Positions 35,840 through 49,125 of a DNA stretch of 64,000 nucleotides are shown one piece after another (the first letter of the stretch is position 1; every line of letters starts with the position of its first letter). Under the pieces are notes generated by a model. That model was given only the letters and a program-made list of their open reading frames with translations, had not been told where the DNA came from and searched no databases. Both the position numbers and the translations under genes were made by a program. The DNA is from Cichorium intybus (taxonomy: Eukaryota; Streptophyta; Magnoliopsida; Asterales; Asteraceae): contig CM042013.1 in the NCBI GenBank assembly GCA_023525715.1, positions 74,554,494-74,618,493 of the forward strand. Direction: 5' to 3'.

Positions 35840-35850
35840 TTGGGGATATT
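35832..35850 (+). other. Polypurine tract region of the Athila-type element
   Basis: TCTAAAGCTTGGGGATATT immediately precedes the 3' LTR; the AAGCTTGGGGA core is the usual Athila form. Confidence 0.72.
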
Positions 35851-37450
35851 TGTTAAGTGTATTTTTAGGCACGTTTTAATACCTTTAAATCATACCTTTA
35901 TCTTGCATTTAGTTCTCATTTTATGTGCATTTTCATATTTTTCAGGATTTCAAGTATAGCAATCTACTTTCACACTTTGTGGTTGATTTCAGGTGTTTTT
36001 GATGGTTGGATCATATATTGGATGTCAATAGGAGGCTGCACGGAAAAATTCAGAAGAAACGGAGCCAAAACGGAGAAGTTGCAAAATCGTCCCGAAAAAA
36101 TCCAAATAGTAAGGTACACGACCGTGTAACTTTTACCCTTCAAGTTACACGGCCGTGTAACTTCATTTTGCCACATAGATTGCCAAGTCAGCTAAAGTGG
36201 AGCCCAGATATGTTATGCAGAATTACACGACCGTGTAATTTTTTCCCACAAAGTTACACGGCCGTGTAACTTCAAAAAGTGGCCAGATTTGCTTTTTCTC
36301 CCACTATGAGTTATTTACTCCATCATGTGCTGTAATCCCCCTTGTTGGACGACCAGATGCAGATCCAACCAGATTTGAGGCCATGTGATTAAGGTAGTGG
36401 GTCTTGGAATGATGATGTTTGCTTGTGATCATATTACCATTATACCCTTGGCATCTTAGTATAAATAGATGTGTTGGGTTAGCCTTAGAATCATCCAATC
36501 TTCCATTCTCTCCTGTAACATACTCTAGATACATTGTTTGTGTGACAATTGTGCTATTTCAAGTGTGGATTATCTTCATTTTGTAAGTTTGTTTCTCTTT
36601 TACTAGTCATGAGTGGCTAGTAACCTTATGTTCTGGTTTTGTATTAAGGATTATGATTGTGATTTAATAAAAAGTTTGATGTTTGATTTTATATCTTTCT
36701 AGTGATATGATTTTGAAACTTAACAAGTGTTTGGTTTTTATTTATTTCATATTGGCCATTTGATCTTGAATATAAATCAATCTAGTCATACAAATTATGA
36801 AATCCGTAATTGTTTTATAAAATGTTATTTGTGACAATCATCTTTAATTGGTGAAAATCATATCACATGTTTTGACGCTTCAAACGCTTGTTTAGGAGTA
36901 TTGAACATTGTTGGGAACATTCACATAAAACATAATGCAATCTTTCATTCAAATTCTATGATCTTATCTAGGTTTGATTAGTAAGATTAGTCTTAGTTAA
37001 CGAGCTTCTCTTGACTAAGATACATTAGGTGAATGGTGTATGTCCGAGATTTTCGACATACATAAGTACCAACTTAGAAAGATTAAAGTTATAAACATCA
37101 TACTATTTGTTATTTCCAATCATATAACTAAAAGTACAAAACCAGAATTTGTCCCCAAATTATAAAATACAAAAGCAATTTTTCTACATTTTGTCCCAAG
37201 TAAATTATACAATCATATTTCAACTAAACATCAAAACCCCCCTTTTTGTTACTCTTTTTACAAGTTTGATCTCATGAAGCCCAAGCATAATTCATTAGAC
37301 CATTGCTCCCTGTGGATCGACCCTGCTTGCCATTTATACTACCTAGTTAGTATTCATAACAAGTAGTGAAATCACGAAATATTGATAATCAACAAATTTA
37401 TTCTATACAATATTTCAACCCTTTTATTTGTCGGTTTGACAAACTCAACA
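35851..37450 (+). repeat. 3' LTR of the Athila-type element (1600 bp)
   Basis: Same length and ends as the 5' LTR, with scattered single-base differences (for example near 35891, 36107 and 37048). The palindrome array is at 36114-36270; three of its copies are closer to perfect than in the 5' LTR. Confidence 0.95.
36114..36270. repeat. Four-palindrome array in the 3' LTR
   Basis: Copies at 36114-36130, 36144-36161 (perfect), 36222-36239 and 36253-36270 (perfect). Confidence 0.92.
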
Positions 37451-37455
37451 ACCTC
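37451..37455. repeat. Right target-site duplication ACCTC of the gypsy element
   Basis: Matches 20070-20074. Confidence 0.92.
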
Positions 37456-37524
37456 TAACAGTCATATATTTTCGATTTTAGCCCAATTAAATGAAAAGAT
37501 TAAACCACAAAAATATTCCTAACA
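37456..37524 (-). repeat. 5' LTR of the copia element, second part
   Basis: TAACAGTCATATATTTTCG... to TATTCCTAACA continues the copia LTR after the gypsy insert, matching 11221-11288. Confidence 0.92.
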
Positions 37525-37529
37525 TTTAT
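37525..37529. repeat. Right target-site duplication TTTAT of the copia element
   Basis: Matches 10823-10827. Confidence 0.9.
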
Positions 37530-37539
37530 ACTTCAGCAG

Positions 37540-37540
<1 letters not shown>

Positions 37541-37619
<79 letters not shown>

Positions 37620-37630
37620 GTGTGTGTGTA
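37541..37630. repeat. (AT)n followed by (TG)n microsatellite
   Basis: About 75 bp of TA repeat, then about 14 bp of TG repeat. Confidence 0.95.
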
Positions 37631-37719
37631 AAGATAAACGTCATGTGATTTGGGCCGGTTAAAAAATGTCATTTAAGAATTTTAATTTAGTGTTGGCCAA
37701 GTACGTTGGTCACCATGGA

Positions 37720-37940
37720 TGATGTGGACATAAGTTTGTTGAAATGGTGTGTTCCTTAGTGTGTTCCTTAGTGGTTGAGGGTTTAAGGTCTTGGAATGGT
37801 GTGTGGACATAAGTTTGTCGAAATCCCCTTGGACCATTATTACAATTATCATTAATAAAATTTACCCACCAAAGGGCCTTTGGCCTAACGGTATCAAGGT
37901 GTTGGAATGGTGTGTTCCTTAGTGGTTGAGGGTTCAAGTG
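37720..37940. repeat. Local shuffled duplications next to a SINE-like unit
   Basis: GGACATAAGTTTGT(T/C)GAAAT occurs at about 37727 and 37804. GTGTGTTCCTTAGTGGTTGA with GGGTT(T/C)AAG occurs at about 37757 and 37911. The arrangement suggests a partial copy of the SINE-like sequence beside the fuller one. Confidence 0.65.
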
Positions 37941-38011
37941 TTATTTGGGACAAAAGGTGTAGATTTAGAGTAGGTTTACAGAGAGTGTATGTGTTTGCCT
38001 TTCCAAAAAAA
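37874..38011 (+). mobile_element. Candidate tRNA-derived SINE with short poly(A)
   Basis: TGGCCTAACGG fits the Pol III A box (TRGCNNARYGG) and GGTTCAAGTG about 45 bp later is close to a B box (GGTTCRANNCC). The unit ends in AAAAAAA. TTTACCCACC before and CTTACCACA after could be a degenerate target duplication. Short and imperfect; an unrelated promoter-like match is possible. Confidence 0.45.
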
Positions 38012-38269
38012 CTTACCACAAGTCTATCCCCACCCTCAATCTTTCACTGTCCCCTTTCACCACTTCACCTTCACACTGCCCCTTCGCAACACCAACCACA
38101 TAATTTTTCATCGGTTTCTATCACTAGTCCCCAACAAATTTTCAAACGTGATTTATCATGTAAGATGAAGAAATGGTGAAACTATTTCCATGCAAGAATT
38201 TGTTTGTGATCAACAACATATTCATTCTAACTTATTAATCAAGAAAAAACTTTTCCAACTCATAACCTA

Positions 38270-41200
38270 GAATCTTTCTTGATTCTTGATATGATTCATG
38301 GTAACTCCAATGGACATCCTTGAATCATCATCTCATGATATCCTGATCTCATATCAATCTTGATAAAAAATGAGGCTCCCTGAAACCGATCACACAAGTG
38401 GTCAATTCTGGGTAAGGGATATCAGTTCCTTATTGTAATTTGTTTAGCTAGTAGTAGTCGATACACATGCACCTCGATCCATCCTTATTCTTCACAAACA
38501 ATATAGAAGTACCCCAAAGGGAGTTACTAGGTCGTATGAATCCACGATTAGCAATTCTTGTATCTATTTTTTTATTCTTCCATTTATGATGATGGTAATC
38601 TGTAAGGGGCATGGGAAATGGGAGTGGATCCAGATACCAAATCAATAGTAAACACTCTCTATCTATGTATCCATCTATATGGTGGTATCCCCGGGAGCTC
38701 GTAAGAAAATACGTCAGAATACTATCTTACAACTTCAACATCTTTTACACGTAATTGTGTTGATGTGATTGGTGTCACGTAAGCCATGAATAACATACCA
38801 ACGTTGCTGATACTACATCTCACTTTAACTAAAGAGACTATAGGTATTTGACAGTGCCGCTGTTCGTCGTGTACAGTCAACTGGGAACCACCTGATGCTT
38901 AAATTGGTTTAATTTTCCTGTTGCAGATAGCCTGAGCATTATTTGTTGCTGAGCATTATTTGTTGCTAACCAATCTATACCAAGTATCACATCAAACTCT
39001 TTGGTAGTAATCGAGTTTAGAATTATAAGGGAAACGATCCTGCACATCTCAAGTTGACTCTCCTGAAACTACTCTACAATTAGCACATATCTGCCATATG
39101 AAACCTCAACAGTTACTTTCTCCTCCAGAGGAAATAATGGAGTGGCTAACTTGGGTAAAACGGAGATGGACACATAGGAAATAAAACATTGCCTAGGATT
39201 AAAAAAATGCATCGGTAAAGAATTCCAAATGAAAGTACTAGCAACTACATCTACCTCCACCCTTACCTCCTCACGTGTCATTTGGAAAGCTTTGCCTAAT
39301 ACTGCGCCATTCCTACCACCTATGTCATCTATCCTACCCCTCGACTCTATGCATGACTTGCCTCTCTTTATCTATGTCTTGGCTATTGGACAACTGGCCT
39401 ATGAATGATCTTTGCTCCTATAAATATAACAAGTCTGAGGTCGTTCAAAATAATTTCGGCCCAAGTACCCTGACTTTCCACATTTAAAACATATTATATC
39501 TGCCAGCTGGGAGGGAAAAATCCTAGCATGCTACCTCTAGTATCGGTTACACCATTTCCCCTCACCCTATTTATTGTCTCGTCTCAACTGTGACACCCAA
39601 AACTGCTTTTTCTTACTCGCCCTCTACGGTTTTCTTTCCACCTTCTTTTTGGATTACTCGAGTTTCTTTTTGTAGTTCGCTCAGCCTCCTGATGTTTTAT
39701 CTCGGTCTTATTAGAATAATGTCCAAGTTCATAACTAATTGGTAAGGACTTTCCATTAATAACAGGGTCCTTTTTGGGTTGCCTTTAGTAGTCCAATGAT
39801 ATCAGTGTTAATTAAGAGAGAGATAACTAGTTTATTAATCTATCATGTGATGATAAATTAATTAGAAACTAGTTTAGAAATAATTATAATTCATTTAGAA
39901 TTAATTATAATTGATCTGTAATTAACTGGAATTAATTTGGCAATTAATAAAAGTATAGGGGCTGAATTGTAATTGTTCAATAGTTGAGCAAGGAATATTC
40001 TTGAACCTAGAAGGGGGAGGAACAAATTTTGAAGAAACCTTCCATAAATTTCGTCCACAAAGGTGGAGGAAAACAAGGGTTTTGATTCTTGGTAAGTTTG
40101 GATTGTTTGCTTAAATGTTACCATTGAAACCTCCCTTATTTATCCCCACCTTCAAGTATAAATAGAGGTCCCCTAGCACCATTTTCAGTGCCCCATTCTA
40201 GAGCTCCTTAGACTTGGAATTTCTATGTTCTTTCTCAGCTGAATCTATAATCCATCTCTAGGGTTTTATAGCGAGCTTTCTCAATTAACCTGATAATTGT
40301 ACTTACTGGGTGTGAACCATTAGAGGTATTCTATTTTGGGTACTACCTTCCTTAGCTTAGGATTTGATCTACACAAGGGTTCTTCGAGCAAATTGGTTTT
40401 GCTAAAGGTTGGTAATCAAATCCTTCTTGTAGTTGTAATTATCATTTAGTAGCTTCCTTGTAGGTTTTAGTAATTGTTACTGGCCTAAGATAATTTTTGT
40501 ATGTTTCCGCTACCATGTTTGATGTATCTAGTTTCACGATCTATGGCTGCCTCCATTGCCTGTCTAAATTTAATGTGCTCAGAAGCTCTCACAAACTCCC
40601 GAATTTGGGATTTCAACCCCAAATATAACGGTCAACCTTCCTTGCATTGACATCGATGTGGTGACCGGAAAAACATGCCTTCTTAATAAATTTGGTCGTA
40701 TATTGTTATACAGATTTGGTCCCCTACTCGAAACGTACAAATGATTCTTCTAGTTATCTCATAGCCACTCGTGAACAATACTCTTATTTAAACTTAACCT
40801 TGAACTGCTCCCATGTTAGCATGTGTGTTAGCTTTTCTCCCAAAGCACCGCTAGTCACCTCTCACTAATAATGACCTATATAGCAGTAAACTGGTGACAT
40901 ATTCAACTTTTTCTACATCTGTACACTTATTGATGCGAAAAACGTTTTTAGTATGGTTCAACCAAGACATTGACTCTACCGGATTATTGGTTCTTGAAAA
41001 TTCAATCGGTTTACAGTCTCGATAAGCTTTATAAGTGCACCGTCTGGACCCTCTGGGTTTGCATTCCTCGGGGCTGCTTTTTCTCCAAGGTTTCTATTAA
41101 TTTCACCGTGCTCCTCTTAGTAACCATTTCAAGGCCGGTAGTATCTTTGTTTTAAAGTAGACTCAAGCTAGGTCTGCTCCACCGTCGACAGTATCTCTCG

Positions 41201-41380
41201 GACGACTGTAGTAACCTCCACAGTCGTCTCCTCACACCAGTTAAGCGGTTCCTCAGGAGGTACACCCAGATGGGACTGTTGATTTGATCCTGCCCGTCTA
41301 CCTCTCGGAGCACCACCCTTAACGGCTCTACCTATGTCTCCTCCTGTACTCCGTGTGTTAACCATCTTTAAGTTTAGAAT
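38270..41380 (-). pseudogene. Decayed Ty3/gypsy element (gag to RT), minus strand
   Basis: Read on the minus strand: a gag start near 41350 (MVNTRSTGG, a common gypsy Gag opening); a gag piece at about 40600-40520 (EHIKFRQAMEAAIDRETR); a damaged zinc-knuckle region at 39500-39400; protease-like sequence at 39281-39069 (VSISVLPKLATPLFPLEE); and RT at 38645-38448 (GFIRPSNSLWGTSILFVKNK, then CMCIDYY). RT traces continue to about 38290 in several frames. Stops and shifts are everywhere, no LTR was found, and a solo LTR interrupts gag. A chromovirus-type element is likely from the RT wording, but the lineage is not settled. Confidence 0.8.
39706..40515 (+). repeat. Solo LTR related to the 6043-6813 LTR
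   Basis: It follows the same order as 6043-6813: a TTAGAATAATGTCC-like start, TTTGGGTTGCC, AT-rich AATTAAT block, then GGGGCTGAATTGTAATTG and TTCAATAGTTGAG. It ends near GCTACCA at 40515, where gypsy gag resumes. No internal region or second LTR is seen, so it is a solo LTR from recombination, or a fragment. The exact left end and target duplication could not be fixed. Confidence 0.62.
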
Positions 41381-41410
41381 AAAGAAAGTTAGTCTCAATA
41401 ATCGTATATT

Positions 41411-41431
41411 ATGTATGTATGTATGTATGTA

Positions 41432-41515
<84 letters not shown>

Positions 41516-41516
41516 G
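41411..41516. repeat. Compound microsatellite (GTAT)n(GT)n(AT)n(GT)n
   Basis: About 105 bp: four GTAT-type units, GT repeat, about 45 bp AT repeat, GT repeat, then GGGGGCGGGGGC. It lies in the leader of the decayed gypsy element. Confidence 0.95.
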
Positions 41517-41557
41517 GGGCGGGGGCATGTATGTGTAGTAACATCTCTATGTCTCAT

Positions 41558-42784
41558 GGTTCTAGAGATCTACACTAAGACACCTAATCCACTTAAACCA
41601 TACCTCAGATAACAACTTGTAATGCTCGGTTCTTGTATACATTACACGCAAAATAATTTCTTTAACATAACATTTATAACATGTGTACTAAAGGACATCA
41701 TATAGCAATAGGTGTACAACATACAGATCCCGACTACAAGAGTATCATAATTTAATTTAGATGCTTTTGATTTTAAAGAATTTAAACCACGGGTTTTTCC
41801 ATAGTTATGGTTTTTGTTTGTTTATTGAAATAGATTTCATTTTCTTAGCTAACAGATATAAATTTTCAAAAAAAGTGAGAGCATGGGTTTTTTCTTATTT
41901 TTCCATTGATTCTGCTATCATTCATGTATCATTGTTTGGTTGTATGATATTTTCATCATTTTCTTGCCTAGGGAGCATCACGTTTTGATGATTCCCTCTT
42001 ACATCAGGCCTCATTTATTATGTTGAACACAACTAACAAACAACCATTGTATTTGTGATGTGATTGGACCAATGTCAATGAGGAGAATTATACTTTTGTT
42101 TCACCCAAAATGAACCTTAAACCCAATGATGTAAATAATTTGCTTTAAGGCTTATGTCAGATTGTATAACTAAAACTTGTGTCTTCATGCATTTGTGTTC
42201 AATGATTGCGAGACAAGTTTGAAGAAGCATATATACAATTTGTGAACTATTGTGAAGGACACCCAATCACTCCTGAAACTTTGGGCATATCTCCACATTA
42301 TTGGGAGGGGGTATATAAATAGGTCAAAGAAATAAAATGTTCCCTAATAGATAATGTTTATTGAGATAATGAAACGAAGTACACACAAATATACCGTGTC
42401 TCCAAAAGGGAAAATAAAACAAAACAAATCCATGAAATATATGCAAAAAATGGTGTGTAAGGGACTTAGACCAGAACCTTCTCTTGATAAAATAAACACC
42501 ATAATGGTAATGTAGTTACAATTTGCTTCCAATATGGCTATTAACAACATGCTTACATTCCTTTACCTATAATTGCAAGGTATTTTACTTTTTATCCATA
42601 AGGACAGCATACCTATTTTTAGCCATAATGGTAGCGTACTTGTATTTTGCTACCAATATAGCCAATGTACTTTATTTGTTATATAATGCTATTATACGTA
42701 AAGAAATGCAAATAGGTTGCTTTTTATGGGTAAATAACTATAAGTACATTATGTATAAGGAAATGCAAATATGTTGGCATTATG
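41558..42784. other. No recognised gene
   Basis: AT-rich DNA with short open stretches on both strands and no domain. It contains related ATAATGGTA(A/G)(T/C)GTA stretches near 42500 and 42627. It may include the LTR of the adjacent decayed gypsy element. Confidence 0.45.
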
Positions 42785-43266
42785 CACTACTAGAAAAAAT
42801 GCCTTTAATGACTGACATTGTCAGTCATTAAAGGGTATAGATGACAGACAAATATGTCTGTCATTCAAAGCCCAGTCATAAGTAAATGATGACAAACATT
42901 TGTCTGTCATAAATTTACGACATACATTTATGAAAAACAATTATGACATACAATTACGACAAACATTAACGACTGGCCATTTGTAAGTCATAATTTTTTT
43001 CAATTTTTTTAAATTATTGTGTGACATTTTGTATCTCAATAATTTACGTTTATATAAAAAGTATATATTCTTCTAAATATACTAACATTCAAATAAATCA
43101 CATTAACTTTCCCATGTTAAAAATATATCATATATACAAAAAATCCAATACAAAAAGAGTATAGCCAATTACATAATAATGAACATCAAAAATTAATAAC
43201 TAGCGATATTTATTTTCCTTATGTCTACAAGTTTTTTCACTTCAACACCAAATATTCTTCTCAACC

Positions 43267-43274
43267 ACGGGACC
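43267..43274. repeat. 8-bp target duplication ACGGGACC, left
   Basis: Identical to 43989-43996. Confidence 0.85.
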
Positions 43275-43988
<714 letters not shown>

Positions 43989-45816
43989 ACGGGACCTTTC
44001 TGAAAAAAATTCACAAACACGAAACAAGTTAACATGTTGGAAACAATATAACATTAAACAGTGGAATATATAAATGTGAAAACCATACATATTTCAAAGA
44101 AAATATACAACAGAGAGAAAAGAGGTTGGTTATCTGTTAGCTAGTTATCTAGAGGAACATAGAACATGGTCTCACCAAGCATGCCACTCTCCTCCAGAAT
44201 CAAAACTCAAATGAAGGATTCACTAAATAAAGACTTGAAGAGATGCTAGGAGCTACACAAACAATTTAATCTGATAAGATATATAAAGACTTGAACAGAT
44301 GTTGTTTCTTTTTTACTTAATGGAGTTCAATGTGGCATATAACACTCCAGAAAAAAAGAAAAAAGGCCTAAGTGTTATTATATGAAATTAGAGCAATAAG
44401 TCAAATAAGCAAAGAGACAAAAGACCTAAAGAAGTTGTTGTCCACCGTCTTCACTTGTGCTGAATAGTTTTAGATCCTTATTCAAGTTCTCATGTAAGAA
44501 CGAGCCATCATCATCAGTTTCTGACAAGCCATCCTCCCAATCCTAGTACATTAAAAGTCAAGGAAAATTAAAACAAACAATAGTACTTGCCACATATATG
44601 AATGAAAATACGCATTCTGATTATAAATCATCTTGATTATATAGCCCCCATTTGTTACACAGAATAGAATGTAATATCTGGAATTACAAAAAAATTCAGA
44701 CCCTTGATGAATGGTACACAAATCCTTTCCCAGAAGGCAAATCAATTCAAAAGAAATATTTATAGTGTGGAATTACACCTGAGAGACATTCTTCACAAGT
44801 GTTTCCATTGGGCAAAACAGGAATTTTCTTAAAACATATTTATAGAGTGGCATCTGGATACAAGAGTTCCAATAACCAATAAAAAACGTGTCCCTGAACT
44901 TCAATTCAACAGAACCTGCACCCCTTCCCATTAGGAACTAAACTTGAATTTAGGTGTTTCACAAATACATTTACAACCTCACCTAACCCAGTTGTAGACG
45001 GCACTTCAGCCAAGATAAACCAAAGAGGGAGTACAAAATCGTCGCAAAAGGACTGAGAAACCAACTGGTTCAATAAATATATTTCGAATTTCAAATAAAG
45101 CTAACAGAAGTCTTGAAAAAATACCAAAATATTAAAACCTACCTCTAAGTGACATTTCATCGAACATCTGGTGGGCAAAAACATCTTTCCATTTTCGAAT
45201 CGGTTCTTATGTATTTCTAACAAACTTGCGTGAGAGATGGAAGCAAATCATCGGTAGGGGACTGAGAAATCAACTTAGTAGAACGAAAATGAATAGTAAG
45301 CAACTGAGATTAGGGGTTTTCAAACAAACCTGTCTGATAGAGGAAGCAAGTAGTCGGTAAGCCGCTATATCCTTCACTGGGACGTTCAATGATACATACC
45401 AGATCCGATAGTTTAACTGGGATGTTCGGTGGTGGTGAAGTGCACGATGACGACGACAAATGGTGGTTGACGGTGAGTCGGAGTCGTAGAAGAAAAAGGG
45501 GCACAGATGAGAGAACTGGCGTGCAATAGAGAGAAAAATAAATACTACATTTTAGGGTTTTTTTAGGATGGGTTAAACTAGACGCGGGAATAAAAAGAGT
45601 TTCTAAAATTTTGGAAAAAAAAAAAGAGGGAAAATACAAGGGATTGAAAATGTCAGGCCCTTCTTTTTTCAAACAAAATGTGACATATTTTTACGTGTCG
45701 TAAATTTTAATAATTTTACTAAATATGACATATTTTTATCACTGACGTTTTTGTCTGTCGTAAAAAATGTGTCTGTCATTGTACGTATGTAATGAAAAGT
45801 CATTTTTCTAGTAGTG

Positions 45817-46929
45817 ATAGATTAGAAATTGCTATTACAGGTTCACACTAAATAAAATATGTTATTATCATTTGAAAAGACACGTAGGTACACTGTTATT
45901 ATAGGGAAAAGGTAAAATACATAGCCAATATAAGTAAAAAGACCAACTTATGATGTTGCTTCCTGCAATTTGCCTAAATCGTAAATGGGTAATACTTCAA
46001 TGGTCAAGTGTGACAAACCCTTTTTTTATTCATTCAATAATAATACCATTATTGATACTAATTGCGATTATTGAATCGGTTAATTTTTGCACAACCTTAA
46101 ATGGATAAACAAATTAGAAGTGCCAATAACGTTATTTTATAAAAAGTTAACCAAATTGTAAGCAAACCTCTCGATTGTGGTTCTTAAAGCCTTGAAAACA
46201 TTCGACACATAGAGTTCCATAGTCCATCATAAAAAAAGATAGGAATGCTAACTTGTCATCACTCTACAAGGTTAACATTCAAACAACCATGCAGAAAATA
46301 CCACATCCTTGAGTAAAACAACATGCATTTTCGAGTTTTATTAGTGGGAAGGAAGTCTTCTCCAAAGAATTAATTATAAATCTTGCATCGGACACGATGG
46401 AAAATTTCTTAGTACATCAAGAATCACCTTACAAGCCATGGAAACGAAGTCAATTATGGTGTCATGAGGAATCATTTAAAGTGTTGAACAAAAGAATAAT
46501 AGGCCATCTGTAGGTGTTAATATTACTGTTAAATGCAATAAATAGCGCCACACTACCTTTGTTTTGTATGCTATAACATTCTACTTTCATCTTTTATACT
46601 CACAAAAATCTACCGCATTATAGGAGTGTCATCAAACCAAGAAATTTTTGTAGCTATAATTGGGTAACTTTTTGAAGTATAGTATCCTAAAAAAAAGACC
46701 TGAGAGTGCAATGCTATAATTGGATGTACTTTTCAAAATACAATATCTAAATAAGAAGAAAATAGAAAGTACAATGTTGTGATAGAAATGGTAAGGATGC
46801 TAGCATTTATACACGAATGATAATATGTTGCTACTTCCCGCATTTAGCCCCCTTTAGTATTGCATGTTCAAAGTATTTAGTATTGTCTACTAAATATTTT
46901 AATTTTTTTGGTATCCTATTTCTTCATAG
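45817..46929. other. Intergenic or intronic DNA upstream of the TNL exons
   Basis: No coding signature. A dispersed repeat of type GTACAATG(C/T)T(G/A)T occurs at about 46700-46790. The 3' end runs into a splice acceptor (CTTCATAG) for the TNL exon at 46930, so at least the last part is intron. TIR and NBS exons are not in the window. Confidence 0.45.
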
Positions 46930-49125
46930 GGTATGGAAAATCTTCTAGGCCTTGTCCTTGACATGCGAATGCTTGAGAATAAGCAGTTGCGTGCATCATT
47001 TGAGTTGAAAACAGATGCATTGAGTAACATGGATAATCTGATGCTACTAAAACTCAATTATGTGCAAATTCATGGGTCTTGCGATAACTTTCTAGAAGAA
47101 TTCAGATGGTTGTGTTTGCATGGGTCCTCTTTGAAGTCTGTACCTTTGGTCTTACTGATGGAGAATCTAGTTGCTCTTGACATGTCATATAGCAATATTG
47201 AATCATTTGGCATTTTTATAATAACCTACAAAATCTTGAGAGTAGTAAAAAGGTAAGTCACCTTCGTTTATTATTCTTCCACGTTAAGTTGATGAAATTC
47301 ACTATAGCTCCAACTTATCTCCATTTCAGCAGCTAACTGGATGGTGCACAAATGACAAAAGATTTCTTGGATCATTATATATTCTTAATTTTAGTTTTTT
47401 TGAAAAACTCTGTAGTCTGGGTGGCTTTGACGAAATCCATGCACTTGAGAGGTTAATCCTTACAAATTGTGATGGTTTGCTTGAGGTCTGCGAATCAATT
47501 GAGCAATGTGTTGAACGTGTCCTCGTTGATTTGAGCTACTGTAACAAGTTTGAAAAACTTGAAAGAATCGTAGGCATGTTAAAGAATGTTAAAACACTAA
47601 AACTAGAAGGTTGTAATCTTGGTGAACCCCAAATCAAGATTATAGATATGGGTTCACCATAAATGCTCAAGTCTAACATCGTTGGCATGCATACGATAAC
47701 CACTTCCTCCGCCTTTCCAGAGGTGCTGCTAAGTGATTCAAAGTTTACCGAAATCTTCAGTAAGCCTATCACTAGAGAACAATAATTTGTACACGGAATT
47801 CTTTCAAATGGACTTCAGTTGCCTATCCATGTTAAAGGAATTATTTTTAGATGACAATCCTATCATTTCCTTGCCTGACTGTGTGAGAACCCTTCCTAGG
47901 CTAGAGACACTTGCAATGTCAAACTGTCAAATGCTGACGTCAGTTGAGCATCCTCCACATACACTAAGATTGTTGATCCTCTTTTCTGATTATAAGCATT
48001 TGCTACACAAAGTTTCATTTGATCCAGAAATGTCCCCAGTAAATTTTTTTATACAATGGAAGATGTTTGCATCTTCTTCATGTATTTTTGAAGGCATGTT
48101 GAAAATCCAACCAATGGCAGGTGTCGAGGAAAAGGTATTACGTAGTTTGGGCTGGACTAACCTAGATTTTCTTAACGGAAGACGCGTGCGAACTGATTTT
48201 TTGTTTACATAATCAGAGGAATCTAAAATCCAGGTTTGCTCTAGTTTTTTCATTTGGATTTGAAGGCATGTTGAAATTCCAACCAATGGCAGGTATTGAG
48301 GAAAAGGTATGTGTAGTTTGGGCTGGACTAACCTAGATTTTCTTAACGGAAGACGCGTGCGAACTGATTTTTTGTTTACAGAATCAGAGGAATCTAAAAT
48401 CCAGGTTTGCTCTAGTTTTTTCATTTGGATTTGAAGGCATGTTGAAATTCCAACCAATGGCAGGTATTGAGGAAAAGGTATGTGTAGTTTGGGCTGGACT
48501 AACCTAGATTTTCTTAACGGAAGGCGCGTGCGAACTGATTTTTTGTTTACAGAATCAGAGGAATCTGAAATCCAGGTTTGCTCTAGTTTTTTCTATGTCT
48601 ATGTGAATATGTGTGTATACATAATTTAAGGTGAAAAATTAAGGTGGTTATATCTGGTAGATGTATTATGAATTTGGAATATTCAGCACAATTTATGGAG
48701 GTGAAGAGATGCTGAATTGGATTACAAATAGAAGCACGGGGCCATCTATCATTTACCATCCCATTATCACCTAAAAACCTCACAGGATTGAATTTCTGCT
48801 ATGTGCAGATGCCATTGGATGCTGAGTTCCTTTATTTGTGAATGATCATAATTAGTAATATAACAAAGAACCATATATGGATACCAACATTACATTGAAA
48901 GTGTCAATGCTGGTGGAGACTGTCTAATATTGCTAAGCCATTGGATGTTTGGGATGAATGAGATGGAATGTGGTGATCACATTATTATTATCATGAAGAA
49001 GAGACCAATTGATATCGGCAGCGAAGTTGCAAAGGAGTGTGGAGTGAGTTTTGTGTATGATGATGGAGACAAGGATGAAGAAGAAGATGTGTTGGGTTAT
49101 TAGAAGTCATGTAATCACATCATTG
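46930..49125 (+). pseudogene. 3' half of a TIR-NBS-LRR (TNL) resistance gene, decayed
   Basis: Exon pieces read as the LRR and C-terminal part of a plant TNL immune receptor. 46930-47251 (ends before GTAAGT) begins GMENLLGLVLDMRML and continues LRWLCLHGSS, LVALDMSYSNIESF. About 47330-48232 gives FEKLCSLGGFDEI, VLVDLSYCNKFEKLE, LKTLKLEGCNL-like and LPRLETLAMSNCQMLTSVE. After an intron, 48661 onward gives MYYEFGIFSTIYGGEEM, WITNRSTGPSI, and near 49030 KECGVSFVYDDGDKDEEE, matching the post-LRR (C-JID-like) domain. Frameshifts near 47215, stops at 47660 and 48210 and shifts in the last exon show it is broken. TNLs detect pathogen effectors in the cytosol or nucleus. No TIR or NBS motif was found. 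Confidence 0.86.
48093..48592 (+). repeat. 171-bp tandem triplication across a TNL exon/intron edge
   Basis: GGCATGTTGAAA starts at 48093, 48265 and 48436, giving periods of 172 and 171 bp. Each unit holds the exon end (IQPMAGVEEKVLRSLGWTN type) and the start of the intron (CCAG|GTTTGCTC). Copies 2 and 3 are almost identical and lack bases present in copy 1 (GGTATGTGTAG against GGTATTACGTAG), so copy 3 arose from copy 2 or the reverse. Confidence 0.93.

Noticed and set aside
48340..48560. Alternative exons in each unit of the TNL triplication
   Set aside because: Possible AG and GT sites occur in each unit (TTTACAG, AAAAGGTATG), but the copies carry the same frame break. Without transcript data no exon can be called.
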